DNA from: Paenibacillus dendritiformis
GTDB lineage: Bacteria > Bacillota > Bacilli > Paenibacillales > Paenibacillaceae
DNA length: 64,000 nt
Direction of reading: 5' to 3'
NCBI RefSeq assembly: GCF_021654795.1
Contig: NZ_AP025344.1
Location: 124,001 to 188,000, forward strand
Shown: positions 8,618-18,618 of the stretch, one piece after another
Layout: the number at the start of each line of letters is the position of its first letter
How positions within the stretch are numbered: the first letter of the stretch is position 1
Position numbers and translations under genes: made by a program
The notes under the pieces: generated by a model
What the model saw: the letters and a program-made list of their open reading frames with translations, nothing else
What the model was told of the DNA's origin: nothing
The model's database searches: none

Positions 8618-9702
8618 TCTCCTTCGCTTCGCGGGTGGGTTCTTCGCTCTTCGTTGCTCGCTCTAAGCAGTCTTGCAGCCGCTTCGGTATATGGCTCGGC
8701 CCACGCGGAGAAGGAGAGTGCCGGATCCCAGGCGATCTGCTTCATCGCATGAGCGCAGCCCCAGCGCAGCAGCCGCTGATGGAGCATATGGATGCGGAAC
8801 CGCTCCAGAAAGTCGTTCAGGCATTGTTCCTGCAGCAGACCGTGCTCCCCGGCCAAGGAACTCCCCTGGATATAGGCGGACAGGAAGCTGGCGGCTTCCT
8901 CTGCTTCTCCCCGTTCCAGATACAGCGCCGTCAGCTTCGGCAAGTCAGCTGCGGCATCCCCGAAATAGGACGTCGTGAAATCGATCACGCCGCTCACTTC
9001 CCAGCCTCGATCGGTTTGCTGGACGAGCACGTTTTCCGGCTTGAAATCGCCCATGACGAAGCTGGGGGAGTCCAGCCTGTCCATCGTCGCCTGTGCGCCG
9101 TCCAAGAGCTGTTGCACCCATGCTTTATCCCGCTCCGTAATGACAGAGTACTTCGCGGCGTCGTCGAGCCAATAGCGAATCATCCCGTACAGCCATGCCG
9201 TGTAGGAGCCGGCGAACGGGCGAATATGTCCGCTGTCCGGATCGAATTCCCCAGGATGGACTGCCTTCCACCGGTGCATCTCACGCAGGGCGTGCCCGAG
9301 CTGAGCCGCGATGGTCGCCCCATCTTCGCGATGAAGCAGGCGCAGCAGCTCCGGATCGTGAATATGCCGTCCGGGGAGGCGAGGCATGAGCGCATAGCTC
9401 CACCCAAAAATATCATCCGCTTCATCTATCAGATAGGGATAAGGCACCTTGACTCCAGCATTCGCGTGCAAATGGCGGATAAAATACGCTTCTTCCTCCC
9501 ACTGTCCGGGATAGAGCGGATTGCCCTTCAGCACGAACTCCCCGGCTGTGGACGTCACGAACAGCGTCTGCTTCATGACCCCGTGCTCCGTAGGCGCGGA
9601 TCGAAGCAACCGGCCCAGCCCGAACCGGTCCAGCATCCGCTGCAATTGGCTGTCCGTCAGAGCGCCTAACGATTTCGAAGCGAAAAATACGGTTGTCGTC
9701 AA
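8614..9702 (-). CDS. APH-family phosphotransferase (aminoglycoside/choline kinase fold)
   Basis: The protein has 362 residues. The catalytic loop reads SFVMGDFKPENVLV, the equivalent of HGDLHPGNIL with His replaced by Met. It is followed by the metal-binding VIDFTTSYFGDAAADL. An N-lobe lysine region (GEFVLKGNPL) and a hinge-like FGWSYALMPRLPG are visible. The family phosphorylates small alcohols such as aminoglycosides, choline or homoserine; substrate specificity cannot be read. I place the start at TTG 9702 because GGAGGTG lies 6 bases before it. The in-frame ATG at 9747 is upstream of that site and lies nearly within the leader hairpin region. The gene overlaps the lipoprotein gene by four bases and is preceded by a leader with a terminator-like hairpin. 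Confidence 0.75.
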   Translation of the reverse strand: MTTTVFFASKSLGALTDSQLQRMLDRFGLGRLLRSAPTEHGVMKQTLFVTSTAGEFVLKGNPLYPGQWEEEAYFIRHLHANAGVKVPYPYLIDEADDIFGWSYALMPRLPGRHIHDPELLRLLHREDGATIAAQLGHALREMHRWKAVHPGEFDPDSGHIRPFAGSYTAWLYGMIRYWLDDAAKYSVITERDKAWVQQLLDGAQATMDRLDSPSFVMGDFKPENVLVQQTDRGWEVSGVIDFTTSYFGDAAADLPKLTALYLERGEAEEAASFLSAYIQGSSLAGEHGLLQEQCLNDFLERFRIHMLHQRLLRWGCAHAMKQIAWDPALSFSAWAEPYTEAAARLLRASNEERRTHPRSEGE

Positions 9703-9763
9703 CCGGAGCACCTCCGTTCCAACTGAAATGAAAGCTGATCGCTCCAACCCTGATACAGAAAAA

Positions 9764-9786
9764 GCGGCCTGCCTGCAGGCAGCCGC
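9764..9786 (-). terminator. Leader terminator/attenuator before the APH-family gene
   Basis: The arms GCGGCCTGCC and GGCAGCCGC form a stem with one bulge. Read on the minus strand it is followed by TTTTTCTG. It lies between a candidate promoter (9838-9866) and the start codon (9702), with no gene on this strand in between, so it looks like a leader attenuator rather than the end of a gene. Confidence 0.5.
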
Positions 9787-9837
9787 ATAGGGGCAAGAGT
9801 GATGCGATCTTTTTCCTTACGCAATTTCTCCAAAATT

Positions 9838-9866
9838 AGCCTATCACGCCGATTCGGGGAAGTCAA
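9838..9866 (-). promoter_or_regulatory. Candidate sigma-A promoter of the APH-family/lipoprotein operon
   Basis: On the minus strand TTGACT (-35) is separated by exactly 17 bases from TAGGCT (-10), with an extended TGA before the -10. It points towards the gene starting at 9702 and gives a leader of roughly 130 bases. The rest of the 9703-10029 gap holds only this leader and the odhB 3' hairpin. Confidence 0.5.
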
Positions 9867-9973
9867 AGCAATTTTCCGCAGGGGCGCGCGGGCGAGTTGG
9901 CCGGATGTCTGCATTGCGGCACATGGGCTTCGCGCCGCCAACCGGATCGCTCCCGGCGCAGCGGAGAATGCAG

Positions 9974-9999
9974 ACAGCCGGCTCCGCAGAGCCGGCTGT
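9974..9999 (-). terminator. Hairpin after odhB
   Basis: ACAGCCGGCTC pairs perfectly with GAGCCGGCTGT around CGCA, 30 bases beyond the odhB stop. The T-run on the minus strand is poor, so termination may be inefficient. Confidence 0.6.
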
Positions 10000-10029
10000 T
10001 CAGCTACCTATTCCCTTGGTGATACGGCA

Positions 10030-11334
10030 TTATCCTTCGAGGAGCAGCGTCTCCGGATCTTCCAGCATCTCCTTGACCTTGACCAGGAATCCGACCGCTT
10101 CCGCTCCATCGACGATGCGGTGATCGTAGGAGAGGGCGATATACATCATCGGACGGTTCTCCGAACGCTCTTCATCAATCGCGACCGGACGCAGCTGGAT
10201 CTTGTGCATGCCGAGGATGCCGACCTGCGGCGCGTTCAAGATCGGCGTCGACAGCAGGGAGCCGAAGACGCCGCCGTTCGTAATCGTGAAGGAGCCGCCC
10301 TGCAGATCGGACAGCGCCAGCGAGTTGGAGCGGGCCTTCGTCGCCAGCTCGGCGATGGAGCGCTCGATCTCCGCGAAGCTGAGTCGATCCGCGTCGCGAA
10401 CGACCGGCACGACGAGACCTTCCTTCGCGGCGACGGCGATGCCGATGTCATAGAATTTCTTCACGAGAATATCTTGGCCGTCGATCTCGGCATTCAGCAG
10501 CGGATAAGCCTTCAATGCGCCGACGACCGCCTTCGTGAAGAACGACATGAAGCCGAGACCGACATCATGCTTTTCCTTGAAGGCGTCTTTGCGCCGCTTG
10601 CGGATATCGAGAATCGCGGTCATGTCGACTTCGTTGAACGTCGTCAGCATGGCCGCCGTCTGCTGGGCCTCCACCAGGCGAGTCGCAATGGTCTGGCGGC
10701 GGCGGGACATGCGCTGGCGCTCGATTGGCTTGGCCGAATCGCCAGCCGCTCCGGAAGCTGGAGCAGCGGGCTTCGCCGGCGCGGCTGGAGCCGCCGCTGG
10801 CGCTGCGGCCGGACGAGCCGAATTCGCCTGCACGTCATCGTGCTGGATGCGGCCGATCGGGTCGCGCGCAGACACGCCGTTCAAGTCGATGCCCTTCTCC
10901 CGTGCCAGCTTGCGAGCTGCGGGAGACGCGTAGTATGCGCCGCTGTCCGCAGCAGGCGCAGGCACAGGGGCCGGCGCTGCCGGAGCTGCGGCCGGAGCTG
11001 CGGCCGGAGCGCTTTCCTTCTCGGCGGCAGTCGCTTCCGTTGCTGGAGCCGCTTGGGCGGCTTCAGCCGCCGGGGCCGGCGCTTGAGCGCTTGCTCCCGC
11101 TCCGGAGCCGATGACGGCGATGACTTCGCCGACAGCGACATTCTCGCCCTCCCCTCTCAGGATCGATTCAATGACTCCGCTCTCTTCAGCGCTGATTTCC
11201 AGATTGACTTTATCGGTTTCCAACTCGGCGAGCAGATCCCCTTGACCTACCGTGTCGCCTACTTTGACAAGCCATTTATGCAAGGTTCCTTCCGATATCG
11301 ATTCTCCAAGATCAGGCACTTTGATTTCAGCCAC
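10030..11334 (-). CDS. odhB: 2-oxoglutarate dehydrogenase E2, dihydrolipoyl succinyltransferase
   Basis: This 434-residue protein transfers the succinyl group from E1 via lipoate to CoA in the TCA cycle. Domains in order: a lipoyl domain at about 1-75 with the lipoylated lysine in [15 protein letters not shown]; an Ala/Pro-rich linker; a peripheral subunit-binding domain at about 130-165 ([18 protein letters not shown]); a second Ala/Pro linker; and the catalytic core from about 205 to the end. The core contains [10 protein letters not shown] and the active-site motif [16 protein letters not shown]. The DKVNLE lipoyl motif and the position after odhA favour OdhB over AceF (PdhC). The gap to odhA is only 17 bases, so the two form an operon. 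Dihydrolipoamide dehydrogenase (E3) is not encoded here. Confidence 0.96.
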   Translation of the reverse strand: MAEIKVPDLGESISEGTLHKWLVKVGDTVGQGDLLAELETDKVNLEISAEESGVIESILRGEGENVAVGEVIAVIGSGAGASAQAPAPAAEAAQAAPATEATAAEKESAPAAAPAAAPAAPAPVPAPAADSGAYYASPAARKLAREKGIDLNGVSARDPIGRIQHDDVQANSARPAAAPAAAPAAPAKPAAPASGAAGDSAKPIERQRMSRRRQTIATRLVEAQQTAAMLTTFNEVDMTAILDIRKRRKDAFKEKHDVGLGFMSFFTKAVVGALKAYPLLNAEIDGQDILVKKFYDIGIAVAAKEGLVVPVVRDADRLSFAEIERSIAELATKARSNSLALSDLQGGSFTITNGGVFGSLLSTPILNAPQVGILGMHKIQLRPVAIDEERSENRPMMYIALSYDHRIVDGAEAVGFLVKVKEMLEDPETLLLEG

Positions 11335-11351
11335 GACCGTAACCTCCCAGG

Positions 11352-14198
11352 TTAATTAGTTTTTGTCGAACGATGCAACGATTCGGTAATGATTTGGCGT
11401 TGTTCGAAGCTATGGACATCCGCATATCCGCTCGCCGGGCTGGAATGCTCCGGACGTCCGATATAGTGCACAGGCACCTTGTTCGGAGCCACTTCGCGAA
11501 TGCGCGGCTCCATGTACGTCCAGGCACCCATATTTTTCGGCTCTTCCTGCACCCAGACGATCTCCTTCAGGGCCGGGTAGCGTCCGATGATAGCCGCAAT
11601 CTCTTCTTGCGGGAACGGATAGAGCTGTTCGACGCGGATGATATGAAGCCAGGAGTGATCCCCATCCGATGTCTCCAGTTCCGTCTGCAGATCAATCGCC
11701 ATCTTGCCGGTCGCCAGAATAAGGCGCTCCACCTTCTTCGGCTGCTGTCCTTCCACGGCTTCATCCCAGACCGGATGGAAGTGCCCTTCGCTGAACTCGC
11801 GGCCCGGCGACGCGCTACGCGGGTTGCGCAGCAGGCTCTTCGGCGCCATGACGATGAGCGGACGCGCGTCATCGGTTCCGCCGATCGCGGCCTGACGGCG
11901 CAGCAGATGGAAGTATTGCGCGGCGCTGGTCAGATTGACAACCGTCCAGTTATGCTCGGCGGACGATTGCAGGAACCGCTCCAGACGGGCGCTGGAATGC
12001 TCCGGCCCTTGGCCTTCGAAGCCATGCGGCAGCAGGACGACGAGGTTGGACTTCTGGTTCCATTTCGCCCGGCCGGCAGCGATGAACTGGTCGAAAATGA
12101 CTTGCGCCGCATTGGCGAAGTCGCCGTATTGCGCCTCCCAGATAACAAGCGTCTCTGGCGCAAATACATTATAGCCGTATTCATACCCGAGCACGGACGC
12201 CTCGGACAGCGGGCTGTTATAGATAGCGAAGGAGGCCTTCGCCTGCGGAATGCGGTGCAGCGGCGAGAACGTATCGCCGGTCTTATAGTCATGCAGCACG
12301 AGATGGCGCTGCGAGAAGGTGCCTCGCTCGGAATCTTGCCCGGTGATGCGGATCGGCTGCCCTTCCGCCAGGATCGTCGCGAACGCCAGCGTCTCGGCGA
12401 GCGCCCAGTCGACCTTCTCGCCCTCGTCGAGCGCGTTGGCACGGCGCTGCAAAATACGCTGCAGCTTCGGATAGACCTGGAAGCCCTCCGGCACCACCAG
12501 CAGCTCGCGGTTGATCTCCCGCAGCTGCTCGAGAGGCACGGCGGTGCCGTTGCCGGACAAGCGGCTTGGCGGCTCGCCCGTATTGTGGCGGTACGCCCGG
12601 TCGGTCGTCTCCTTCATTTTGTCATACGCCTGCTGCAGGACGGCTTCGGAGTCTTTCTTCATCTGTTCAATTTGCGCGTCGTCGACCAGGCCTTCCCGCT
12701 TCAACCGCTCGCCATAGAGAGCATATACGGTCGGATGCTGGTTCACCTTGCGGTACACGAACGGCGACGTTCCTTCCGGATCGTCCATCTCGTTGTGGCC
12801 GTGGCGGCGGTAACCGATCAGATCGATCAGGAAGTCCTTCTTGAACACGCTCCGGTACTCGACCGCCATGCGAACGGCCGCGATGCATGCATCCGGATCG
12901 TCCGCGTTCACGTGCACAATCGGAATCTCGAAGCCCTTGGCCAGGTCGCTGGCATAATGCGTGGAGCGGGAGTCCTCGCTCTTCGTCGTGAACCCGATGC
13001 GGTTGTTGACGATAATGTGCAGCGTGCCTCCGTTCTGGAAGCCGCGCAGCTTGTTGAAGTTCAGCGTCTCCGAGACGATGCCTTCCCCCGGGAAGGCGGC
13101 GTCGCCGTGCATGAGCACCGTCGCGGCCTTGCCGGTATCCTGCCGCGGATAGCCCGGCTGGCTGCGGTCATCCTGAGCGGCGCGGGAGAAGCCCTCCACG
13201 ACCGGATTGACGTACTCCAGATGGCTCGGGTTGTTCGCGAGCGTAACCTTGGTCCGCACGGTATTGCCTTCGGTTACGGAACGATCGGCGCCCAGATGGT
13301 ACTTCACGTCGCCGGTCCAGCCGTAGTTGATGCCCATCGAGCCTTCCGACGGGAACAGGTCCTTGTTCGGAGAGTGATGGAACTCCGAGAAAATCTTGCC
13401 GTACGGCTTCCCCAGCACATGCGCGAGCACGTTTAACCGGCCTCGATGGGCCATGCCCATGAGGATATGCTGAGTGCCGTTGGCCGCGGAGGTGCGGACG
13501 AGTTCGTCCAGCATCGGCACGAGAACATCGGTGCCTTCGATCGAGAAGCGCTTCTGCCCGACGAATGTGCGGTGCAGGAACGTCTCGAACTGTTCCACTT
13601 CAATGAGCCGTTTCAAGAGAGCGACACGTTCGGCCGGAGTTAGCGGCTCCGGCGAGTTGAGGCATTCCGTATGTCTGCGCAGCCACTTCAATTCTTCCTC
13701 GTCATGCACATGTCTGAATTCGTACGCGATGGATCGGGTGTACACCGCGCGCAGATGCTCGATCGCATCCCAGCAGGTGCGGACGCTGGCAGGCGCCTCC
13801 TTCAGCACGATCGAGGCGGGCAGAGCTTCCAGATCCGCGCGAGTCAAGCCGTAGGTCTCCGGCTCGAAGCGGCGGGTATCCACGGGCGGATTAATGCCCA
13901 ACGGATCGATATCGGCCGCCAGATGGCCGAAGGTGCGAATGATGCCGGCCAGCTTGACGGCGGAGACGACTTTATTTAACCCGTCTCCGTCCAGCGCGAC
14001 CGGAGCAGCGGCTCCTGCTGCTTGGGAACCGATTGAAGCAGGAGGCGGCCCGAAGCGGGCGAACAGGTCCCGGTAATTCGCTTCGACGGATTCGGGATCG
14101 TTAACGTATTGCTCGTACTGTTCCTGGATGTACCCGAGATTGGGTCCATAGTAATCCTTCCATACCCTTTCCTTCTCAGTAACTTCTGCAGCCGACAT
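11352..14198 (-). CDS. odhA: 2-oxoglutarate dehydrogenase E1 component
   Basis: This 948-residue thiamine-diphosphate enzyme decarboxylates 2-oxoglutarate. The N-terminus carries the E1o-specific segment ([17 protein letters not shown]). Then come [20 protein letters not shown], the ThDP/Mg motif beginning [17 protein letters not shown] and ending with the NN of [10 protein letters not shown], and the transketolase-like C-terminal half ([35 protein letters not shown]). Length is close to Bacillus OdhA (about 940). It is the first gene of the odhAB operon. The start ATG 14198 follows AAGGAGG. The upstream region holds no other gene for 1.4 kb. Confidence 0.97.
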   Translation of the reverse strand: MSAAEVTEKERVWKDYYGPNLGYIQEQYEQYVNDPESVEANYRDLFARFGPPPASIGSQAAGAAAPVALDGDGLNKVVSAVKLAGIIRTFGHLAADIDPLGINPPVDTRRFEPETYGLTRADLEALPASIVLKEAPASVRTCWDAIEHLRAVYTRSIAYEFRHVHDEEELKWLRRHTECLNSPEPLTPAERVALLKRLIEVEQFETFLHRTFVGQKRFSIEGTDVLVPMLDELVRTSAANGTQHILMGMAHRGRLNVLAHVLGKPYGKIFSEFHHSPNKDLFPSEGSMGINYGWTGDVKYHLGADRSVTEGNTVRTKVTLANNPSHLEYVNPVVEGFSRAAQDDRSQPGYPRQDTGKAATVLMHGDAAFPGEGIVSETLNFNKLRGFQNGGTLHIIVNNRIGFTTKSEDSRSTHYASDLAKGFEIPIVHVNADDPDACIAAVRMAVEYRSVFKKDFLIDLIGYRRHGHNEMDDPEGTSPFVYRKVNQHPTVYALYGERLKREGLVDDAQIEQMKKDSEAVLQQAYDKMKETTDRAYRHNTGEPPSRLSGNGTAVPLEQLREINRELLVVPEGFQVYPKLQRILQRRANALDEGEKVDWALAETLAFATILAEGQPIRITGQDSERGTFSQRHLVLHDYKTGDTFSPLHRIPQAKASFAIYNSPLSEASVLGYEYGYNVFAPETLVIWEAQYGDFANAAQVIFDQFIAAGRAKWNQKSNLVVLLPHGFEGQGPEHSSARLERFLQSSAEHNWTVVNLTSAAQYFHLLRRQAAIGGTDDARPLIVMAPKSLLRNPRSASPGREFSEGHFHPVWDEAVEGQQPKKVERLILATGKMAIDLQTELETSDGDHSWLHIIRVEQLYPFPQEEIAAIIGRYPALKEIVWVQEEPKNMGAWTYMEPRIREVAPNKVPVHYIGRPEHSSPASGYADVHSFEQRQIITESLHRSTKTN

Positions 14199-15620
14199 GA
14201 ATGCTAGACCTCCTTACGGATTATGCCAAATCTATGAGTATATCTAAAATGACATACCCAATGTTTGCGTTTACACTTAGTGTACCACTTGTTCGCCAGA
14301 AATTAAAACAAAATGGATGTTTTTACGAGAAGAAAATGTGGAATTTATCATGGTAAATGTTCGGAGCTTCTTTTCTCAATCCATTCTCATAGAAACGATT
14401 GTTCAACGTACATTATTATACAATTTGATGCAGAAAATAGAAACCTAGAAGCGAGAGGCGACTCCCTCTCCCGATTACTTCGAATATAATGGTGATATCG
14501 GCAACATCACAAAGATTTCCAGACAACCTGGCATGCGGGGGAAAGGTTTTCCCGTACCCGAAGCATCACCAAATCTATGGAAAGACAGGGGACGAAGAGG
14601 ATGAAGCTGGAGGCGGGAAGATAGCGGCGGAAGATGGAAGATGCAGTGAGATCCTGCATTAATGCAGGAATTTACGCCTATTTGGCTGATGTTTTATGAA
14701 ATTAATGTAAAAACGGCTAGGCCCCCTATATCGGAGTCATGTCCAACAAAAAAGATGCGTTCTTAGAATTGCTTCCTATTTCGCTTGGTTACACGGCCCG
14801 ATGATATTTTGATCGGTCCTCCAGCGTCATGACCCACTTGACACGCCCATCCGGCAGGCGAAATCCGCCAAACTCCACGATTTCTCCAGACACGCCGATT
14901 CGGTAAGCGAAATCCTGCAGAAATACAGCAATTCGATATGGACGACTATTCCAGAAAGGGAATCCTGCAAAATGACAGGAATTTCCCCCATTTCGCTTCG
15001 GCTTGAAGCAAAAGGGCCTAAAATGATGTAGATTTGCAGCAATTCCTCGGGATGTGGACTCATTAAGCCGAAATTCCTGTAAAATAGCAGCAATTTCCTC
15101 CGTACGTCCAAGACCCGGGAGGCAACGATGCTTCCAGCAGGCCGATAAGGCTTCCTGAAGCCAATGATGCCCCAGCATCCGACGCGGTCGCTTGGATCCC
15201 GTACAATCAGGCCACTGAGTAGTCTATGGGACTTTTCACCTGTGATGGATCTCTTCTCTCGGTAGAAATAATCGAGTTAAAACGCTCTGAGAGCCAAAGT
15301 TTGGATGAGGAAAATGGACCATCTCCACCCCTTCGCAAAAAACAGGGGTTTTCCAACAGCCTGGATAGCGCAGGAATTCCTCTATCGAAGTAAGCGTCAT
15401 AAGGGAATACTGCATTCCTGCAGTTTTTCGGCCACTGAAGCTTTAAGAATAAGGGGGTCCTCGTTGCAGCGAAAAACTACGGCTGGGTTTCCTTTTTTCC
15501 TTCTTGGTCCAACGAGTCATTTTTTTCTAAATAAAGTAGTGAAAAATTTCACGATGGAGGGGTTTTTCGCTCTTCTTTTTGTTAGAATATAAGGAACATT
15601 GGATCCGATGAGGTGATGAG
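14199..15620. other. 1.4-kb non-coding region between odhA and hprK
   Basis: This holds the divergent upstream regions of odhA (minus) and hprK (plus). I find no convincing protein gene. Frames at 14789-15178 (minus) and 15305-15592 (plus) have no ribosome binding site or recognisable protein content, and the former simply translates the repeated palindromes annotated separately. Near 15539-15552 there is a small inverted repeat (GTGAAA-AA-TTTCAC) about 70 bases before hprK that could be an operator. Confidence 0.7.
14651..15088. repeat. Family of dispersed imperfect palindromes
   Basis: Copies built on TCCTGCA - about 5 bases - T(G/A)CAG(G/C)AATT occur at 14651-14671 (perfect palindrome TCCTGCATTAATGCAGGA at 14652-14669), 14912-14933, 14961-14983, about 15024-15046 and 15072-15096. 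A related copy lies at 15408-15425. Several are followed by a conserved stretch like TTTCCCCCATTTCGCTT. From 14912 on, the spacing is about 50-62 bases. Each copy could form a short RNA or DNA hairpin. Confidence 0.65.
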
Positions 15621-16526
15621 ATGAAAACGGTCATGATTCAACAGCTCGTGGAGAAGTTCAAGCTTGAAGTGCTGACGGGCGGGAACCGCCTGAACCGCAC
15701 CATTTCCAAGACGCGCGTGCACCGTCCGGGGCTTGAATTCGCCGGGTACTATGAATTTTTCCCGCAGGAACGCATTCAAGTCCTTGGACTGAAGGAGATC
15801 GGGTACCTTCATACGCTGACCGAGGAAGAGCGCGATGCCCGGATCAAAAACGTCGTGAAATACCATCCCCCTTGCTTTGTCGTTACTCGGGATCAGGAAG
15901 AACTCACGTACTTGATCGATCATTGCCGGCGGGAAGACATTCCGCTGCTCCGCACCTCCATGACGACATCGAAGTTCATCGGACTGGTTGATTCTTATTT
16001 GACGAAAATGCTGGCGCCCGAGATTCAGGTGCATGGCGTGTGCATGAACGTGGCGGGCATCGGCATTCTGCTGCGCGGCAAGTCGGGCATCGGCAAGAGC
16101 GAGACGGCGCTGACGCTCATTCGCCGGGGACACCGCCTCGTATCGGATGACGCGGTCGTCCTGCGCAAGATGAACCCGGAGACCCTGATCGGCACCCACG
16201 ACGGCAAAACGCGCGAATTCCTCGCTTTGCGCAGCATCGGACTCATTAACGTCGCCCGCATCTATGGCCGCAGCGCCTTCCAGGAAGAGACCCGCATCGT
16301 GCTCGATATCGAGCTGACGAAGTGGAAGGACAACGAGCTGAACAACGAACTGGAGCTGGAGCCCCGGTTCACGGAATATATGGACGTCAAGGTTCCGACC
16401 GTCCAGATTCAGCTTCAGCCCGGACGGGATGTCGCCAGCCTGGTCGAGGCGGCCGCCAACAACTATTATTTGCAGCAGCAGGGATACAGCGCCGCGGAGG
16501 AATTCATCTCGCGGCTGAATATGTAA
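15621..16526 (+). CDS. hprK: HPr kinase/phosphorylase-type protein (divergent paralogue)
   Basis: This 301-residue protein has the HprK layout. An N-terminal receiver-like domain (NRTISKTRVHRPGLEFAGYY, FFPQERIQVLG) precedes the catalytic domain. That domain has a P-loop in LLRGKSGIGKSETALTLIRRGHRLVSDDAV and the C-terminal RPGRD-type helix region. HprK phosphorylates Ser46 of HPr and controls carbon catabolite repression. The family signature that normally reads EIRGLGIINV is FLALRSIGLINVARIYG here, so the second glycine-containing step is altered. The usual neighbours (lgt, a phosphatase) are absent. It may be a second, specialised HprK rather than the canonical one. A ribosome binding site (GAGGTGATGAG) precedes ATG 15621. 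Confidence 0.85.
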   Translation: MKTVMIQQLVEKFKLEVLTGGNRLNRTISKTRVHRPGLEFAGYYEFFPQERIQVLGLKEIGYLHTLTEEERDARIKNVVKYHPPCFVVTRDQEELTYLIDHCRREDIPLLRTSMTTSKFIGLVDSYLTKMLAPEIQVHGVCMNVAGIGILLRGKSGIGKSETALTLIRRGHRLVSDDAVVLRKMNPETLIGTHDGKTREFLALRSIGLINVARIYGRSAFQEETRIVLDIELTKWKDNELNNELELEPRFTEYMDVKVPTVQIQLQPGRDVASLVEAAANNYYLQQQGYSAAEEFISRLNM

Positions 16527-16535
16527 GCATAAGAA

Positions 16536-16568
16536 GAGGCCGCCCTATGCCGAAGCGAGGGCGGCCTC
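16536..16568 (+). terminator. Hairpin after hprK
   Basis: GAGGCCGCCCT pairs perfectly with AGGGCGGCCTC around an 11-base loop, ten bases after the hprK stop. No clear T-run follows. It lies between convergent genes. Confidence 0.6.
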
Positions 16569-16663
16569 CATCTTGCCGCAGCTCCCGAAGCTTGTACCCG
16601 CAGGGATTTCCCGTACGCGTGAGGCGAAGTGGAGCTGCACCGGACCGGGCGGACCGGGCGCCG

Positions 16664-17347
16664 TTAGCGGGAGCGGGGGCTTCTCTTCGGATGCAGGAAG
16701 AACCGCAGGCATTCCCTCGCTCCGAGCAGGGCGACCGCCGTGAACAGAAGCGCCCACAAGGCGGCCGGAACCGGGGTCAGCCGCGCCAGATTGGCGGCAT
16801 CCCCGGCCTGGCCCGGATTCTGGACGGCCAGGATCAGCAGGAACACCGGGCCCAGAACCGATTCGACCAGGGCGATGAAGGCGACGAGCAAATAATAGCC
16901 TTGCCGCAGCCACGGCCACGGACAGAAGCAGATCGCGGCGGTCAAGAGCAGGAAGCCGATGCACCACATGACGCCATAGCCATTGCGCACGAAGAAGAGC
17001 AGGCTGATGGCCGTCACGATAAGAATAGCCGTTAATCCCGTCTGCTGCTTGCCGCGGGCATACCCGTAGAACAGCAGGACCGCGAACATCGTCGAGACGG
17101 TATAGCCGGCCAGCGCGATAAGAATGAAGCGCCACGAATGGGCTGCCGCGGAAGAGTACGTGACTCCGCTATGATCGGCGAATAAGTGAATATACAATAC
17201 TTTGCCGGACACGAGCAGGGTGACGATCGCGTGACCGAACTCATGCACGAGCGTATCTACATTGCGAAAGAAAGAAGAAAACGGAATGACCCGCGTCAAG
17301 ACGGCGGCCACCACTAGAAATACGACGGTTTTTCCCCAATGCTTCAT
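16664..17347 (-). CDS. M50B-type membrane metallopeptidase-like protein
   Basis: This 227-residue integral membrane protein has a zinc-binding HEFGH at residues 35-39 (DTLVHEFGHAIVTLL), directly after the first helix. Six or more further hydrophobic helices follow, and the C-terminus is basic (HPKRSPRSR). The early HExxH within a membrane-embedded segment is characteristic of the Peptidase_M50B family; no PDZ domain is present. Site-2-protease relatives cleave transmembrane substrates, but this short family has no established substrate. It is transcribed alone and converges on hprK. Confidence 0.75.
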   Translation of the reverse strand: MKHWGKTVVFLVVAAVLTRVIPFSSFFRNVDTLVHEFGHAIVTLLVSGKVLYIHLFADHSGVTYSSAAAHSWRFILIALAGYTVSTMFAVLLFYGYARGKQQTGLTAILIVTAISLLFFVRNGYGVMWCIGFLLLTAAICFCPWPWLRQGYYLLVAFIALVESVLGPVFLLILAVQNPGQAGDAANLARLTPVPAALWALLFTAVALLGARECLRFFLHPKRSPRSR

Positions 17348-17558
17348 CGTCGCTCCCCCATTTGCCTTCAGGTCAACCCGGAGTGCGGGAAGCGGCAGCG
17401 GTTGTCCCGCGGCTTCTCCTCCGTCTCACCGGATTATCTCATCCATTATAGCGTGATCCGGCCGCAGATTCCCAACTATTCTTCATTCGATTCCCGCAGA
17501 TCTGACATCGCACGAACTTCGCCTCGTCCGGCCTGGCTGAACGCAACGGGCCTCCGGG

Positions 17559-18446
17559 TTAGAGGACCCGGCGGATTGACAAGCGCACGGAGCCCCAGTG
17601 CCCCCCGTCCACATCGCTGATCTGGACGCCCGGGTCGCCCCATGTATGAATGAACTTGCCATTGCCGATAGAGATGCCGACATGTCCCGGAATCCGGTCA
17701 TCCTCGAACCGTCCCGGAACGGTGAAGAAGATCAGATCGCCCGGCTGGAGATTATCGCGGGTGACGGCAGAGCCCTGCTTGGCTTGATCCTGGGCCACGC
17801 GCGGAAGCTTGATTCCGAAATGCGCGAACACATGCTGAGTGAAGGAGGAGCAGTCGAACTTCTTCGATTCTTCATAAGGAGCGGCGCCGAATTGGTAGGG
17901 GACCCCCAGGAACGTCTTTGCATATTGAATCAAGGCTTGGGCGTCCACCCCCGTCCCGGCCATATGGAGCCCGCGCGATGAGCTGCCTCCGGCAGGCGGC
18001 GCCGGCGTCTGTCCTGCATTCCGGATAGCTCCGATATCGAGGGTCTGCCGTTCCGGATTCCATTGCACCGGAGCCTGGAGCAGCATGGACAGGGATTCGA
18101 CGGTCGCGAACGGCGCTCCCTTGAGCCGGACCGGCGCCTGCGGCAGCGTGACCGCCTGGCCGGAAGACAGCGCTTCGGGGCGCCCCGGATAGAGCTCATA
18201 GATGACGTCGGTATAACCGATGCGCACGACCTGGTCGCGATCCTCCATCCGCAAGCCGAGCGCATGCGCGGCTTCGCGCAGCGGAATCAGCCGGTAGCCT
18301 CTCGCATCGATATGCGATCCGTCCAGCAGCGCGGTGCTCGTCGGACCGGGCGGTTCAATCGGATTCGGCCTTGCGCAGGATGCGGTGATCCATAGTAATG
18401 ATGCGGCGCAGCACAGCAGCAAAAAACGAACGCCGGAGTAACCCAT
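17559..18446 (-). CDS. NlpC/P60 cell-wall hydrolase lipoprotein
   Basis: This 295-residue protein has a signal peptide with a lipobox-like ITASC (Cys24), so it is probably a lipoprotein. Residues about 35-140 resemble a copper-amine-oxidase-N-type stalk domain (RLIPLREAAHALGLRMEDRD, VESLSMLLQAPVQW). A linker follows, then the C40 peptidase domain from about 165. The catalytic Cys199 lies in KKFDCSSFTQHVF, His255 in IPGHVGISIG and the third polar residue is His267 in FIHTWG. Such enzymes cleave D-gamma-glutamyl-diamino acid bonds in peptidoglycan stem peptides outside the cell. The gene stands alone. Confidence 0.88.
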   Translation of the reverse strand: MGYSGVRFLLLCCAASLLWITASCARPNPIEPPGPTSTALLDGSHIDARGYRLIPLREAAHALGLRMEDRDQVVRIGYTDVIYELYPGRPEALSSGQAVTLPQAPVRLKGAPFATVESLSMLLQAPVQWNPERQTLDIGAIRNAGQTPAPPAGGSSSRGLHMAGTGVDAQALIQYAKTFLGVPYQFGAAPYEESKKFDCSSFTQHVFAHFGIKLPRVAQDQAKQGSAVTRDNLQPGDLIFFTVPGRFEDDRIPGHVGISIGNGKFIHTWGDPGVQISDVDGGHWGSVRLSIRRVL

Positions 18447-18618
18447 GGCGAATTCACCTCATTCGTTTTGATAAAATATAAGAAAGCATCCGGTTCGGAC
18501 TCAACTTGGCTTATATTTTTCGCAGCATCGTCTTCCCTCTCCCGAAGGAGGCGACAGACGCTTCTACAATGCAGTGTGCGCCGGGAATGGGCTGGTTATG
18601 TATGACAGCGCGCCGAAG

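Noticed and set aside
11373..13436. 687-codon open frame antisense to odhA
   Set aside because: Shadow of a highly conserved gene; His/Arg/Gln-rich translation without domains.
14789..15178. Minus-strand frame rich in ILQEF-like peptides
   Set aside because: It simply translates the dispersed palindromes and their flanks; no start signal and frame not maintained between copies.
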